Part shown: piece by piece, positions 35,790 through 48,923 of the stretch | Layout of the letters: every line of letters starts with the position of its first letter | Numbering within the stretch: position 1 is the first letter of the stretch | Assembly: GCA_029255685.2 (NCBI GenBank) | Contig: CM055319.2 | Location: 36,590,530 to 36,654,529 of the forward strand | Direction: 5' to 3' | Length of the DNA: 64,000 nt | DNA from: Silene conica | Taxonomy: Eukaryota > Streptophyta > Magnoliopsida > Caryophyllales > Caryophyllaceae | The notes under the pieces: model-generated | Seen by the model: the letters and a program-made list of their open reading frames with translations, nothing else | The model's database searches: none | What the model was told of the DNA's origin: nothing | Made by a program: the position numbers and the translations under genes

Positions 35790-36195
35790 AAGTATAAACA
35801 ACCAAAGTTACAGTAACTTTAACTATAAAGTAAGTAATGGATGCGAGGTTATACTGACCTCAACTAAAACTTCCACATATGGCTTGAGGTTATAGTAACC
35901 TTAGCCAAACCTTGACACGAACCTAAAGTTATACTGGCACCAACCATAACCTTGAGTCATACCTCAGGTTTATGTTAGTCTCAGCTATAACTTTAACTCG
36001 TAATTCAAAGTTATATGAGCTTCAGCTATAACTTTAACTCGCAACCCAAAGTTATATTAACATCGGCTATAACTTTGACTCGCACTTAAGGTTATACCTC
36101 TTCAGCCATAACTTTGAGTCGTACTCAAGGTTGTACTAGTTCAGCTATAACCTTGAATCATATTTCCAAGGTTACACATACTTCACTATAACCTT
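35790..36195. repeat. L stem-loop array 2, about 40-bp units
   Basis: About ten units pair AAAGTTATA with TATAACTTT, or AAGGTTAT with ATAACCTT, around loops containing TTCAGC or related bases. The same array is at about 41719-42124 in the other LTR. Confidence 0.8.
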
Positions 36196-37205
36196 GAGTA
36201 ACACTCTTGGCCGTTCGCCATGTCGCCATCTAGGGTTTCCTCGCGAACCCTAGTTGCGCACACGACACCCATAACGACTTACCGGTACATTAATCCACAA
36301 TTACGATAATAACACATTCATAAATATATGGAGCACAAATAAATCATGACAATAAATAATCAAACATGTACTAATCGTACAAACAATCATTAAATCATAT
36401 TAATTACATCAATTGGCATAAACACAATTAAAAGAGAAACACCTAGTTACCTTTTTAGCAATTAATGAGAACGTCCATAAAGAATACGACCAACAAAGCC
36501 TTGTCTCCAACACGTGTCAATAACCCCAAAAGGCAACTTTAAAGAAAGCGTAAATCCAAATCCTTATGATAGAAATTGTACCAAACCATCACTCTTTCGA
36601 AAACGCCAAAAAGAAAGACTTCTTCTTTACTCACAAAACAAGAGACCCAAAGCGTAGGTCTAAAGGTCCACACAAATAATTCCCAATAAAATATTTTGAA
36701 TGTAATATATTGTAGAAGTAAGAGCAAGGATTGTGAAAATATAATTTATATATGAATTTGGAAGAATGAAAGATATTCAACAATGGAGTTAAAGGGAGAA
36801 AGAAAAGAAAACAGACGAAAGAAGGTGAGAGGACGTGCGGCATAAACTCACGCACAAAACAAGTATTGACCTAGTTGCTTGCTAGGTTAAATTCTTTTTA
36901 TAAGGAGATTAACTAATGGGCTTTTGGTCCATTAGCTCATACAATGGGTTATCCGATTACAAATTGGATTGAGCCATATTAAAACGTAAAGAGAACTTAA
37001 AATAAAAAAGTAATTATTAAATTAAAATAATAAAATTGTGCACGGACATTTTAACCCATCCAAAAGTAGATCAAAACGGAAATAATAAAATAGAAAACGG
37101 AGGTTATAATTACATATTTCCAAAATCCATTAAAAAACTTCGAAATAATTAATTTAATAAAATACTTTTATAATAAAAAATTATTATAAAATACGGGGTG
37201 TTACA

Positions 37206-37243
37206 ATCTAACCCCCTAAAAAGAAGTTTCGTCCTCGAAACTT
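37206..37243 (-). promoter_or_regulatory. L polypurine tract and perfect hairpin
   Basis: The PPT (minus TTTTTAGGGGGTTAGAT) adjoins the LTR, then AAGTTTCG (37224-37231), loop TCCT, CGAAACTT (37236-37243). The hairpin is identical to A's although the surroundings differ. Confidence 0.75.
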
Positions 37244-40200
37244 GAATTTCAAACATAACATAAAAACAAGGTAAAGATTACAAGTGATCATCAACGAAAG
37301 TCATCTCGGAATCCTAACCGCTGCGCACTCTGATCTTTATCAACACTCAAACCATAAAGAGATATCACACATCCTTAATATTATTATCATCTTCACACAC
37401 CCTACAATCTCAGAAGACATATCAAACTCATACTCACAACCCAAAATAAGCATTTATCTCAATACGATCTAATCATCGTAAAACCACAAAATTTTCACAC
37501 ATGCATCACCTTTAAGCATGTGGTTAACACTCATAATCACCATTACACCTCACATACTAAATCATCAAGGTTTCCTCACTTTCACCAAGCTCACTCAAAA
37601 CCATTAAGTAGTACACTCATCAATGTGTACTCTTTCATCTCATGAACTATCTAACATCTAGTCCTCGTATACCAAACATTACTCCACCGCCATTAACCAT
37701 CATATAAAACCTCTCAAAAACTTATTACTATTTCTCCAAGTCCAAATAACTTTCAACAAAAACTTCAATTCTAGTTTACCATACACCACAAGATATGACA
37801 TTAACCAAATCCTCAAACAAATAATCTCAACGTCAGGAAACTCTTCCAAATAAGCAAACTCTTCTATTCACGAGTGCCATTAAATTATTACTACCATAAG
37901 TTCCTCAAAGTTGGTAGCGCTTACTTCACATATACAACTCTTAATCTCAAAAGGTTTCATAAAAACTCTCGATACTCCTCGATATATGTCTAGTATCCAA
38001 AATCATCAATCTCAAACCTCAATTTCACCACCTAATCATTAGTCACACTCGCAAGATCAAAATCATTCTCTTTTGAACACTCATCATCAACAACGCATTT
38101 CCACCAAAGCGTAACAACATCACTATACAAATTTCATCACCCATACTCATATAAAAACTAAGCTTATAACCTCAATTCGAAGTGATGGTTTACTATCCAT
38201 GAGTATCATCATACCATTAAGAATCCACAAAAGACTGTAAAAAGCTATGTCCTTCAAAGTAATAACATCCTCAAACTTTCAAACCTCATATAAGACCTTT
38301 TATACTCTTTCTCCAAAACGCTATATGGAATTCTAATTCATACACTCATTCCCAAATGTCACTATGCTCTCGATCTCCAATAGCCAAACATCAAACTCAC
38401 AGATCTAACATTCCTCATGAAAGGATTCAAGCTTTCACTACGAGATGATCACAAGTAGCTCTAAAGATATTTCAAACATTTTCAAGTTACCATAAAAGAA
38501 TAAATAACTTGTAAACCAAAACCGAATATGTTCGCGCAATATCACAAAGCAAACGAAAACATAGTTTTAGAAAGTATAAGCTCATGATAAACCAGTGTAA
38601 AGAGGATAAGTACAAAACTTCAAAGAAGAAGGAACTGAAGTTGAAATAAAGAACAAATAGAAAGTAACAAGAGATAAAATAAACAGAGGACAAAGATAAA
38701 TAAGAAACTTTTGGTCTAAAGGCTCAAATAAAAAAGGTATGGTCGACACGTGCAAGGATGACAAGAATATATAGACGACTCCAAAACAAATTTATAAACA
38801 CCACGACGACACCTCAAGATAAGATAAAATAAATAAAGCACGATAACCAAGGTTTTACAATTCTCGTACAATCATCACTCAAGGTCACAACGGTACGTCT
38901 CGAAACATCCTTTCATCATATCACCATAATACCTCAACGCCAACAAATATCTATATAAATGCCCCTTTACCATCACTAACTACATTCCTCAAATTATCGA
39001 ATCTCAAGATCACCAACTCTTATAACCATCAACTCGCAAGCCCTTCCTCTCTCAAGAACTCCATTTAATCAAATAAATGAATCAATCCATATCAATCTCT
39101 ATACCCTCAAAAGATGAACACCTCGATCCATTGTAATCATCATCAACATGGTCGTTCACTAAGTCAACGCTAAAACTCTTTATCATTAACATCTCACAAG
39201 CCCATCAATTACAGTTCATCTCTTTCCCTCAATCCTTTAAAAGGTACAATCATTAAATATCTCCTCAACGGATAAACCATAAATCTTTCATAACTCATTA
39301 TAAATCCTCAAAGATTCTTATTCCTCAAATATCATATATCAATTAAAGATGAGCATAGTCTCAAAAATTCACAACGTGCTCAATCTAAACGCATCGATAA
39401 CATTCAATTCATTCCCAACATTCTATCCTCAATCCATAAATAACTCGCATAACTTTTCCTTTAACTCAAGACAAAAAACCAAAATTTCAACCATTAAGAG
39501 CATAAGCCACGATATTCCAAAATAATACCATAAGATAAATCCACTCATTATGCCACATATCATTCACTCACTCTCTATCCCCAATAAGGAATTCCTCAAG
39601 CATATAGCGAACTTAACAACCACTTATCCCAAATGAGACTTCATCCTAACAACAACTATTCCCAAAATCAAGTTCATCTCAACAAACTCTAATCCCATAG
39701 TTAACTTCTTCTTAACAACCTCAAATCTCAAATTAACTCCCTCGTTACTAACTCATAAATGCACTTTTCTTTCATACCTGAACATCCCAATCTGCCAAAC
39801 CATCCTAACTTGATGCCTCAAAAACCATAAGGGGATCAACCTCAAAATCACCGTAAACAAGGACGATGTCACCAAATGATCCAAAAGGATGAAAGTACGA
39901 TAAGAGTAAAGCTCGGTTTATCAAGAAAAAAGTTTTGACCAACATATAACCAAAAAAAAAGACATGTAAGACGTATCATGCAAAAGACTTTTTCAGAATT
40001 AACCGTCTTTAAAATCAACAGAGCATGCTCGAAAAAGTTACACATGAACAACAAATTTTTGTACAATTAATGACGAAACATAACATTAAGTCATGAACAA
40101 CACAATATATAAACTGTAGATTTGATTAAATTAAAAACGATGAACATTAAGACATAAACAAATAAATAACGCAAATAACACAATTATTAATTAAACGAAA

Positions 40201-40516
40201 CATTAACGCATAATAAAACAAGTAGATGAATTATGCATTCAATACATTAAATAACGATATGAAACATAAAGGACAACAAACAAATACATGAGCACACATG
40301 TAAAACAATTAACAACTATGCAAAATATTAAGGCATAAACAAATAAGTAGATGAACAATACATGTACTATAATTAACAACCATATGAAACATTAAGGCAT
40401 AAACAAACAAGTCCTTAAGTGTTTCTACCCAATTTACTCTCACTCATTTACTAAGTCGATATAATTTTAGTCATAAACTACGCGAGAGTTGGGAGCGTGT
40501 TCGCTCTGATACCAAC
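37244..40516 (-). mobile_element. L internal region, non-coding and strand-skewed
   Basis: About 3.3 kb without a protein-family match; the longest open frames are under 70 codons. From about 37280 to 39800 the plus strand has very few G (about 5 per 60 in lines I counted) but many C, except for a purine-rich stretch near 38460-38760. The primer site TGGTATCAGAGC (minus) is at 40503-40514. Confidence 0.75.
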
Positions 40517-43134
40517 TGTAACAACCCGGATTATAAAACAAAGGAAAAACATAAAATAAAGGAATATCAGAGTGTAACTCAATGATAACTGGGTTAAGGT
40601 GGCGGAAACACCTTACCCAAATCCGGATCGATACTCAAATCGAAAACCAAACTAATACATTATTCAAAGGTTCTTAAAAACTTAAAGCAAAGGTCCTAAA
40701 CAATTTATTAAGCTCGCTTCGCACATTCCCCAAACAAGCATCAACCAAACAGCAACAACCTGAACAACCTGAGAAGGGGGTCGACAATCAGTCGGGAGTA
40801 ACTAGATGCTCTCCCAGTCATGTTTACAACAAAAGAATGTAGCCAACAATCATTAACAATTGAAATGCAAAACAAGTAAACATGTGAGATCATCTATACT
40901 CATGAAAGTCCAATCAAACTTACCATCATTTGAAGACACAATACTGCAATCATGTGAAGATATAAACGAGACATGACAAGAAAGCAAACTTACCATACCA
41001 TGATATTCTCAACACCAGACCAATGAACCAAACGAACCTAGACCATATGCGACCACTAGACCATGAACACTTACAACTCAAGTAACTCACGACTCATAGT
41101 AACATAAGGCACAATGCTAGCAATAAAGCGTAGCGAATATGGTGACACACAATCCATTGTAACAGAAGGCACAAAGCTATCATCAAAGCATAGCGAATAG
41201 AGCGAACGCCCGTTAGAGCGTATCACCACTGCCTCTAACTTGTCAGAGCGTATCACCACTGCCTCTGACTGACGGAGCGTATCACCACTGCCTCCATCGG
41301 TGTGGAGCATATCACCACTGCCTCCACGGTACTCTGTATAGCGTATCACCACTGCCTATGTGCCTAAGACCTGGCCAGACCTCTCGATGCAATAACTGTA
41401 CACCGAACGACACTCGGGACCCAGAATGTATAACTGACGAATCTGGCCACCCCCGAACATAGACCAAAATAAATCCCACATCAATGGGTGGCGTTAGTTC
41501 ATTCCGATAGTATATAACTGATACTACCGTCATCTATTCAAACTAGCAAACAACAATGCACAGTATAACTGACTGTACTAACATGCGTGAATACCATCAC
41601 GACTCAAACCAGTAGAACATCATAACAGACTGTCCCAATATCAAATGCATAGAAGTATCCAACGACATATGCAAACACAATATTATAAAATCACTGAACA
41701 CAACTCAACATGTGAATCAAGTATAAACAACCAAAGTTACAGTAACTTTAACTATAAAGTAAGTAATGGATGCGAGGTTATACTGACCTCAACTAAAACT
41801 TCCACATATGGCTTGAGGTTATAGTAACCTTAGCCAAACCTTGACACGAACCTAAAGTTATACTGGCACCAACCATAACCTTGAGTCATACCTCAGGTTT
41901 ATGTTAGTCTCAGCTATAACTTTAACTCGTAATTCAAAGTTATATGAGCTTCAGCTATAACTTTAACTCGCAACCCAAAGTTATATTAACATCGGCTATA
42001 ACTTTGACTCGCACTTAAGGTTATACCTCTTCAGCCATAACTTTGAGTCGTACTCAAGGTTGTACTAGTTCAGCTATAACCTTGAATCATATTTCCAAGG
42101 TTACACATACTTCACTATAACCTTGAGTAACACTCTTGGCCGTTCGCCATGTCGCCATCTAGGGTTTCCTCGCGAACCCTAGTTGCGCACACGACACCCA
42201 TAACGACTTACCGGTACATTAATCCACAATTACGATAATAACACATTCATAAATATATGGAGCACAAATAAATCATGACAATAAATAATCAAACATGTAC
42301 TAATCGTACAAAGAATCATTAAATCATATTAATTACATCAATTGGCATAAACACAATTAAAAGAGAAACACCTAGTTACCTTTTTAGCAATTAATGAGAA
42401 CGTCCATAAAGAATACGACCAACAAAGCCTTGTCTCCAACACGTGTCAATAACCCCAAAAGGCAACTTTAAAGAAAGCGTAAATCCAAATCCTTATGATA
42501 GAAATTGTACCAAACCATCACTCTTTCGAAAACGCCAAAAAGAAAGACTTCTTCTTTACTCACAAAACAAGAGACCCAAAGCGTAGGTCTAAAGGTCCAC
42601 ACAAATAATTCCCAATAAAATATTTTGAATGTAATATATTGTAGAAGTAAGAGCAAGGATTGTGAAAATATAATTTATATATGAATTTGGAAGAATGAAA
42701 GATATTCAACAATGGAGTTAAAGGGAGAAAGAAAAGAAAACAGACGAAAGAAGGTGAGAGGACGTGCGGCATAAACTCACGCACAAAACAAGTATTGACC
42801 TAGTTGCTTGCTAGGTTAAATTCTTTTTATAAGGAGATTAACTAATGGGCTTTTGGTCCATTAGCTCATACAATGGGTTATCCGATTACAAATTGGATTG
42901 AGCCATATTAAAACGTAAAGAGAACTTAAAATAAAAAAGTAATTATTAAATTAAAATAATAAAATTGTGCACGGACATTTTAACCCATCCAAAAGTAGAT
43001 CAAAACGGAAATAATAAAATAGAAAACGGAGGTTATAATTACATATTTCCAAAATCCATTAATAAACTTCGAAATAATTAATTTAATAAAATACTTTTAT
43101 AATAAAAAATTATTATAAAATACGGGGTGTTACA
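40517..43134 (-). mobile_element. L 5' LTR
   Basis: 2618 bp, nearly identical to 34588-37205. The possible TATA box on minus (TATAAAAAG) is at 42823-42831. Confidence 0.92.
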
Positions 43135-43449
43135 AGCTGCCTCCCGGATCTCTCCCTTGTTCCCGGTCCACCAGTCTCCAGCCATACCTCTCAGATAATG
43201 GGCTGCTTGGTCAACCCTCAATTCTTCAGGGCAATCCACCAACTCGAACAGGTTACTGAATTCCCGGCACCAAGCTCCCAGCAGATGAGGTTCCCCCTCC
43301 CCAGTGAATTGGGTAGGGTGATTTCTCGCGATGATTGTGCTCATTTTTGCGGAGTCCATGCGTTTGGCCTTTAAGGCCTCATTCTCAGCTATCAGACGAT
43401 CCAATTCCTCTTGTGTGATATTAGCGAGATTGTCTCTTCGCGGAGGCAT
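43135..43449 (-). pseudogene. G gag, N-terminal part
   Basis: The likely start is the ATG at 43449 (MPPRRDNLANITQEELDRLI); an in-frame Met 26 codons earlier exists, but family members begin MPPR. The matrix/capsid N-terminus shows FTGEGEPHLLGAWCREF and AAHYLRGMAGDWW. About 103 residues precede the L insertion in the AGCTG target, and the phase matches the continuing frame at 34582. Without L this and the downstream part would form an ordinary Ty3 Gag. Confidence 0.88.
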
Positions 43450-44004
43450 ACTATAATGCAACAGAAAAGAAATGAGTCCCGACTCATGTGGGTACCCATT
43501 TGGATTAGGACTATGTTCCCTAAGCATTAAAGTCTATGAACACTTATCATATGAAGTAGTTCTCTTCTATAACATGGCTCAGGGATCACATAACCGCATA
43601 TCACTAGACATGATGAGAGAAGAATTACTAACATGCTTCAAATCACTTCACTTATCCATATTAATATACACCTCCTTATTCAAAAAATTAAAATTCTTTC
43701 ATGCACATGCCCCTCCCGGCTTATTTTTAAACAGTCACATATACTAAGAGTTCTCATAACATACTCATCACAGTATGCTATTACTTTCACCACTTCCTAA
43801 TCTACCCTTTTCTCTCGTATATGCACTCTGGGTTCCCGGGTAAAACTGATAGGGCCAATGGTTCGGTGTGAGGGGGCCCCAGACTCATACTTCCCCTTTG
43901 TGTGCTCCTAACAGCCCTATCCCGGGGTTTATTTTATTTTGACTCTCCTACATTCATTGGATTCATTAGGTTAGGCCTGAGGATCGTTCTCTCTGATACC
44001 ACTT
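43450..44004 (-). mobile_element. G 5' leader with primer binding site
   Basis: About 555 bp of untranslated leader. The minus strand reads TGGTATCAGAG at 43991-44001, three bases from the LTR, the tRNA-Met-type primer site. No other feature is seen. Confidence 0.8.
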
Positions 44005-46271
44005 TGTAACACCCCCGTTTATTTAAGGGCCTGTACTAGGACTCCTCAGATAAATGAAGGTGTTACCATCTCGGTTTCCCGAGGCAGTAGATACAAAGGA
44101 AAGATAACAGTACTTTAATTAAAGTTAAACTCATAACAAGTTCTTACAACAGTATCCAAAAGTCTTTACAAAATAAATGAAGTACATCTCATGCTAAACT
44201 GGCTAAGGTGATCTAGACTCTAGTCTGGTCCGGATCCAAGCTCTTCCTCCCATAGCTCCCCCTTAGTCTCAGCCACCTTTCAATCTGCTCCCCAATAATT
44301 GGTTCATCACAGGTGATCACGAACACACAGGGTCGACCACGAGGTTGAGTAGGGAAAAAGATATGAATACATTAACAACATAATAAACTCCGCACCGATC
44401 CAACGCCAAATAACTCCGCACCGATCCAACACCATATATACTCCGCACCGATCCAACGCCATATATACTCCGCACCGATCCAACGCCATATATACTCTGC
44501 ACCGATCCAACACCGTATCACAAGACCCAATATATTCACATCGTACCATATCACAGTATAATATAGATAACACAATATAACGATCACATGATATCATATC
44601 ACAAACATACTTAATATCAAATAAGAACAGATTGCACGTCATCTTATATAGCATTTTCCCCTACCTGAATTAGCAGGAACGCAGACAAATCCGAGGCTTG
44701 ATTAAAAATGTTCCACGCGAAACCCGCTACCTAAACAGATATACGCAACGAATTAACAATCTTCCCGAACCCCCTTAACGAACATACTTACTATAAATAG
44801 CAACCTTCCATAAGTGGAAAGTTTCCATAAATAGAAACTTCCCGATATAGTAACTTTCCAATTATAGTAACTTTAGTTTGAATTTCAAATTATTCTAAAT
44901 ATATCCATATTAAAACTTCCCATAAATTATACCCCTTAATAAATGATAATATCTTTACTATTAAAAACATAATAATACCATAATTAACAATTAAATCACT
45001 AATAATAATAATAATAATAATAACACATCAAACCCGACACACCAACAGCCCCACAACCCGCCATCAACCTGCCCTTTAACCACCGTGATACGCCACTACA
45101 CCCTCCGACAACCATCACCACGCGTACCCAGCACCACAACCTACTCTCACGGCCACCAACAGACCCCTCGACTACCTCCGTCGTGATGAACCAGTGCCTA
45201 CACCAGGCCTGGTTTCTCACGCTGACTCCCTGACCAGACCCAAACACAGACCCCCTCGAAACACGCTCAGCCACCACGACACCCTGTTTCCACCACCACA
45301 ACCCTCTGAGACACCAGACCCATAAGACTCGGTGGTAACACCGTGTCGACCTCACCCGAGTCAACGGTGTTACCACCCCCAAGGTCACTCCCAACACTCT
45401 GACTTACAAATAAAACAGGGACAAAACAGCAGCCCCTTGATACAACCCCTATCGACTACCCCTTAAACATCACACCCAACCACCGTGAACCACCACAACT
45501 GCCTTCAACAGACACCCCTAGACCCTGCTTGACTCAACAACCCGAGACCCCTACTAAATACTCCCCAGAACACGACTCAAACATAACATACATTAACATA
45601 CAGAAAACGTACATAATGAAAACGAATAACAATCATCTCTTAAACCCGTATTACCACCCCTGACGACAACCATTAACGACCACCGACACCCAACCCACAG
45701 TTTATATATGTTCTTTACATGATCTAGCACAACTCTATGTAAAAACATGGAAGGTTCAACGTGCTATGGTAGTCTGATTACGGTATACAAACTATCGACT
45801 CACAGGAATAAAAAAACGTGTGTGACTTACCAGTTTTACAGTCCAAACGAACCACCGTGTGACACCCTTCGACCACCGTGCAAGGTTTCTCTACTTACTT
45901 TGATGTGACGGCTATAGGTTGGTGTAGCAGATTAGGGTTAGGGTAGGGTTTATAGTTTAGCAAACTTGTGTTAAGTAGGCGGCAGGGATGAGATTGTTTT
46001 AGGGGAAGGAATCCGAGTATGGGCTCTTCTTGTTTACACGCATTTCGAGGCCCATTCTACCACCCCCGCTGATCCCAAGTTCGAGCCCTCATAAGACATA
46101 ATTCTAATTATGTTGTTTTGTGGGTAAAACTCCACTTCGAATCCCACCAATGTCCACAACGTTCATTATGAAACGAGTGTATACAAGTTTGTTAAGCGAG
46201 TAACTATAACGAATTAAATCGTCCATCCATAAAATCATTATTATTTAGTAACAAAAATTCGGGTTATTACA
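44005..46271 (-). mobile_element. G 5' LTR
   Basis: 2267 bp, colinear with the 3' LTR; the 15-bp difference is mostly a shorter TAA run near 45000. The likely TATA box on minus (TATATAAAC) is at about 45701-45708. This LTR would drive G transcription toward lower coordinates. Confidence 0.9.
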
Positions 46272-46366
46272 CTCGTCTTAGTTCCCGGGATCAATTAAGT
46301 GTTGGTTAGAGATATAAGAAATAAGAACTAAGTTGTAGTTTTGACGTGAATGCTTATAGTGATGCG

Positions 46367-46950
46367 TATTAAGTTATGCGTTAAGATGTCGCCTCTGAAC
46401 TTAATATGTAAATTGTTTGTCATGTATGGAGGTATGCGTTAAGATGTCGCCTCTGAGCTCCATACGTGTTTGTTTGTCGTGTCTGGGATATGCGTTGAGT
46501 TTTCGCCTCTGAGTCCAGACATGTTTGAGTGATCGCGTCAGGACATGCCTTAAGCTGGCCTCTGAGTCTGACGAGTAGAGCAACTGCACGACGGGGCAGT
46601 CAGGTTGTCATACCTTACCCGGAGTGCAGGTGTTTGGTGCTAGAACATGCATTGAGTTTTCGCCTCTGAGTCTAGTATCTTGTGATGTAGTAGGGGAACA
46701 TGCGTTGAATTTTCGCCTCTGAGTTCCTTACTTGTGATTGTGAATTGAGTGCTAGTCCATGCGTTGAGTTTTCGCCTCTGAGTCTAGTATCTTACTGATA
46801 GCCGGTCCATACGTTGAGTTTTCGCCTCTGAGTCCTTGTTTGATATTGTGAACTTGGTATCTAGGTTATGCGTTAAGATGTCGCCTCTGAACCTTTTTAC
46901 TTGCTGATTGAATAGTATGTAGGTTATGTCTTAAGTTGACCGCTGAACCT
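46367..46950 (+). repeat. C stem-loop array, about 50-60 bp units
   Basis: Ten units share a loop core near ATGCGTTGAG and TCGCCTCTGAG. Flanking arms pair and differ by unit: TATTAAGTT/AACTTAATA, GTATGGAG/CTCCATAC, TGTCTGG/CCAGACA, CGTCAG/CTGACG, CTAGA/TCTAG, GGAAC/GTTCC, CTAG/CTAG and AGGTT/AACCT (twice). One unit (46801) pairs poorly. Confidence 0.85.
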
Positions 46951-47078
46951 CTTACTTGATGTTAATATCTGCTTGCCTAGAGTTTGGTACAGTGTCAGAT
47001 ATGCATGATGAAGTTGATTATTGTATTGCTTGAGTTATAGTTTGTTCATCCAAGGCATTGGATGACTCTTTGATCGGT

Positions 47079-47158
47079 TTCATAAATAGTTGGACTGAAA
47101 GACCCCCCGACTGGGTAACCAGTAGGGAAACCGGCTCTCCTTCCTAACGGTTTATGAA
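47079..47158 (+). repeat. GYAA-hairpin domain, C copy 2
   Basis: The inner hairpin is ACTGG-GTAA-CCAGT, within CCC/GGG. Outer arms are TTCATAAAT and GTTTATGAA. Just upstream CATCCAA-GGCA-TTGGATG (47047-47064) is a perfect hairpin; D has the same and A has CGTCC/GGACG. Confidence 0.7.
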
Positions 47159-48117
47159 GTTGGTTGAGAGCCGTGCATTAGAGTTTGCATGATAGTATGA
47201 GATCAGTTGATGAGATATTTTTATACTTCACATGTTTATATATGCTGGAGTATTCTGTTTGTATTTATGTGTTACGTGTCGTTACAAAAGGTGGCTAGGA
47301 GAACTCTACTCACTCCCCACTGATTGTGGCGTACATGTTTTCATGTATGTAGGTACATGCAGGTTGGCAGGGTTCACACGAGAGCTAGCGAGCGATGATC
47401 CTTTCATCATGACTTACGCTTATATCGTTTAGCTGGACTCTTAGTTTTGATACAGTATACGTTTTGGTGCCTGTAGGGATGTTCCATCCCAGGCTGTTGT
47501 ATATATTTGGTTTTTGTACTTAGAACTGTTACTTATCTATTTCTAGTTATGTCAGTTTCAGTTTTTCAGGTTTTAATTCACCTCGCATGTTTATGTTAAA
47601 AAGTTTTAATTCTGCTGCATTTTTTGTAAAACCCCTCGCGAAAGCGGAAATGTAAAACATACAAAGTACCAAAATTTCAGCGGAATTAAAACTTTTCAAC
47701 ATAAATAAACATGCGAGGTGTTTTAACAAACTAAACATGCGGAAGATAAAAACATAGATAAGTATATAAGTACTATACAAAAGCAGCCCGGGATAGCATA
47801 TCCTTACAGGCACCAAAGTACGGAAAACATAAAGCTAAGGTCTAGCTAACGAATGGGTAAAATCATCGATGAAGGATCATCGCTCGCTAGCCTCAACGTA
47901 ACCCCCTGAAGAACAGCATCAAGTACCTACACACATACAACATGTGCGCCACAGTCAGTGGGGAGTGACTAGAGTTCTCATAGCCACCTAATGTCATACA
48001 ACATAGAACATGTAATTACAAGTATCATTCTCCAACATAAACAATCATGTGAAGCATATATCTCAACTTCTCAAACTCTTAACATCATGCAATTACTATG
48101 CAAGGCTCTCAACCAAT

Positions 48118-48198
48118 TTCGGAAACTATTTGGAAGGAGAGCCGGTTTCCCTTCCGGTTGCCCGGCCGGGGGGTCTTTCAATCCAAACCATTTACGAA
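48118..48198 (-). repeat. GYAA-hairpin domain, D copy 1
   Basis: The RNA-strand inner hairpin is CCGG-GCAA-CCGG. The outer arm TTTCGGAAAC pairs with GTTT..ACGAAA less well. CATCCAA/TTGGATG (48213-48230) adjoins. Confidence 0.65.
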
Positions 48199-48499
48199 AC
48201 CAATTAAAGAGTCATCCAATGCCTTGGATGAACAATACTATAAGCAAGGTACTAAACTCATCAATATCAATATACATATCTGACACCGTACCAACTCTAG
48301 GCAAGCAGATATCAACAGAAAGTATATAACACTGTACCCCATCCTAGGCAAGTATATACTATATTCAGCAATATCAAACCATGACCCAATCCTAGGCATG
48401 GAGGGATACAAATGCACATTACAAGAGAAAACTCATATGAAGACCCCGTTATACAACCACGGCATAAATACATAGCCTCAGCAATTATAATCCACATGC

Positions 48500-48870
48500 A
48501 TAAATACACCTCAGAATACAAAGGCAAGCAAAACTGTGACCTAATCCAAATCACAGCTCTACGAAAATACACCTCAAAATACAAAGGCAAGCAAAACTGT
48601 AACCTAATCCAAATTACAGTTCCACCATAATATACCCCATAATACAAAGGCAACACAAAACTGTGACCTAATCCCAATCACAGCCCTACAACAATACACC
48701 TCAAAATACAAAGGTAAGCAAAACTGTGACCTAATCCAAATCACAGTCCCACCACAATACAAGGCATACCAAACTGTGACCTAATCCAAATCACAGTTCT
48801 ATAACAACATTTCACATCAAAACTATGACCTAATCCAAATCATAGTCCTACAACTTCGATACTGAACTTA
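48500..48870. repeat. D stem-loop array, about 62-bp units
   Basis: Six units share the loop CCTAATCCAAA. Stems are ACTGTGA/TCACAGT in most, ACTGTAA/TTACAGT in one (near 48597) and ACTATGA/TCATAGT in another (near 48823). Both arms change together. Confidence 0.85.
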
Positions 48871-48923
48871 CTAAATTCATAACAGGCTATGCAACGACGT
48901 ATACTCAATCCAACACTTAATTG

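Larger units (their letters stand above)
34588..37205 (-). mobile_element. L 3' LTR
   Basis: It contains two stem-loop arrays, a block at about 34863-34890 (GGGAGTAACTAGATG, CTCTCCC) shared with A, C and D, and a perfect CTAGGGTT/AACCCTAG inverted repeat (36230-36253). On minus, TATAAAAAG at 36894-36902 is a possible TATA box. Confidence 0.92.
34588..43134 (-). mobile_element. Element L: LARD-like non-coding LTR retrotransposon in G gag
   Basis: Two LTRs of exactly 2618 bp (34588-37205 and 40517-43134) start TGTAACAACCCGG and end GGGTGTTACA. The target duplication is AGCTG (34583-34587, 43135-43139). A tRNA-Met-type primer site at 40503-40514 on minus and a PPT at 37206 set the orientation. 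The 3311-bp internal region has no recognisable gag or pol. LTRs differ at about six positions by eye (about 0.2%), so L moved recently, presumably with proteins in trans. Large LTRs plus a long non-coding interior fit a LARD. Confidence 0.92.
16565..46271 (-). mobile_element. Element G: Tekay-like Ty3 chromovirus, interrupted by S and L
   Basis: LTRs at 16565-18846 and 44005-46271 start TGTAACACCCCCG. The target duplication is CTTGT/CTCGT (16560-16564, 46272-46276). A tRNA-Met-type primer site adjoins the right LTR, so the element runs minus. Without S and L it is about 9.9 kb. Order from the 5' LTR: gag, CCHC, protease, RT, RNase H, integrase, chromodomain. Codon phase is preserved across both insertion sites once one TSD copy is counted, so each split a continuous frame. 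I count about 27 LTR substitutions, near 1.2%. Confidence 0.93.
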
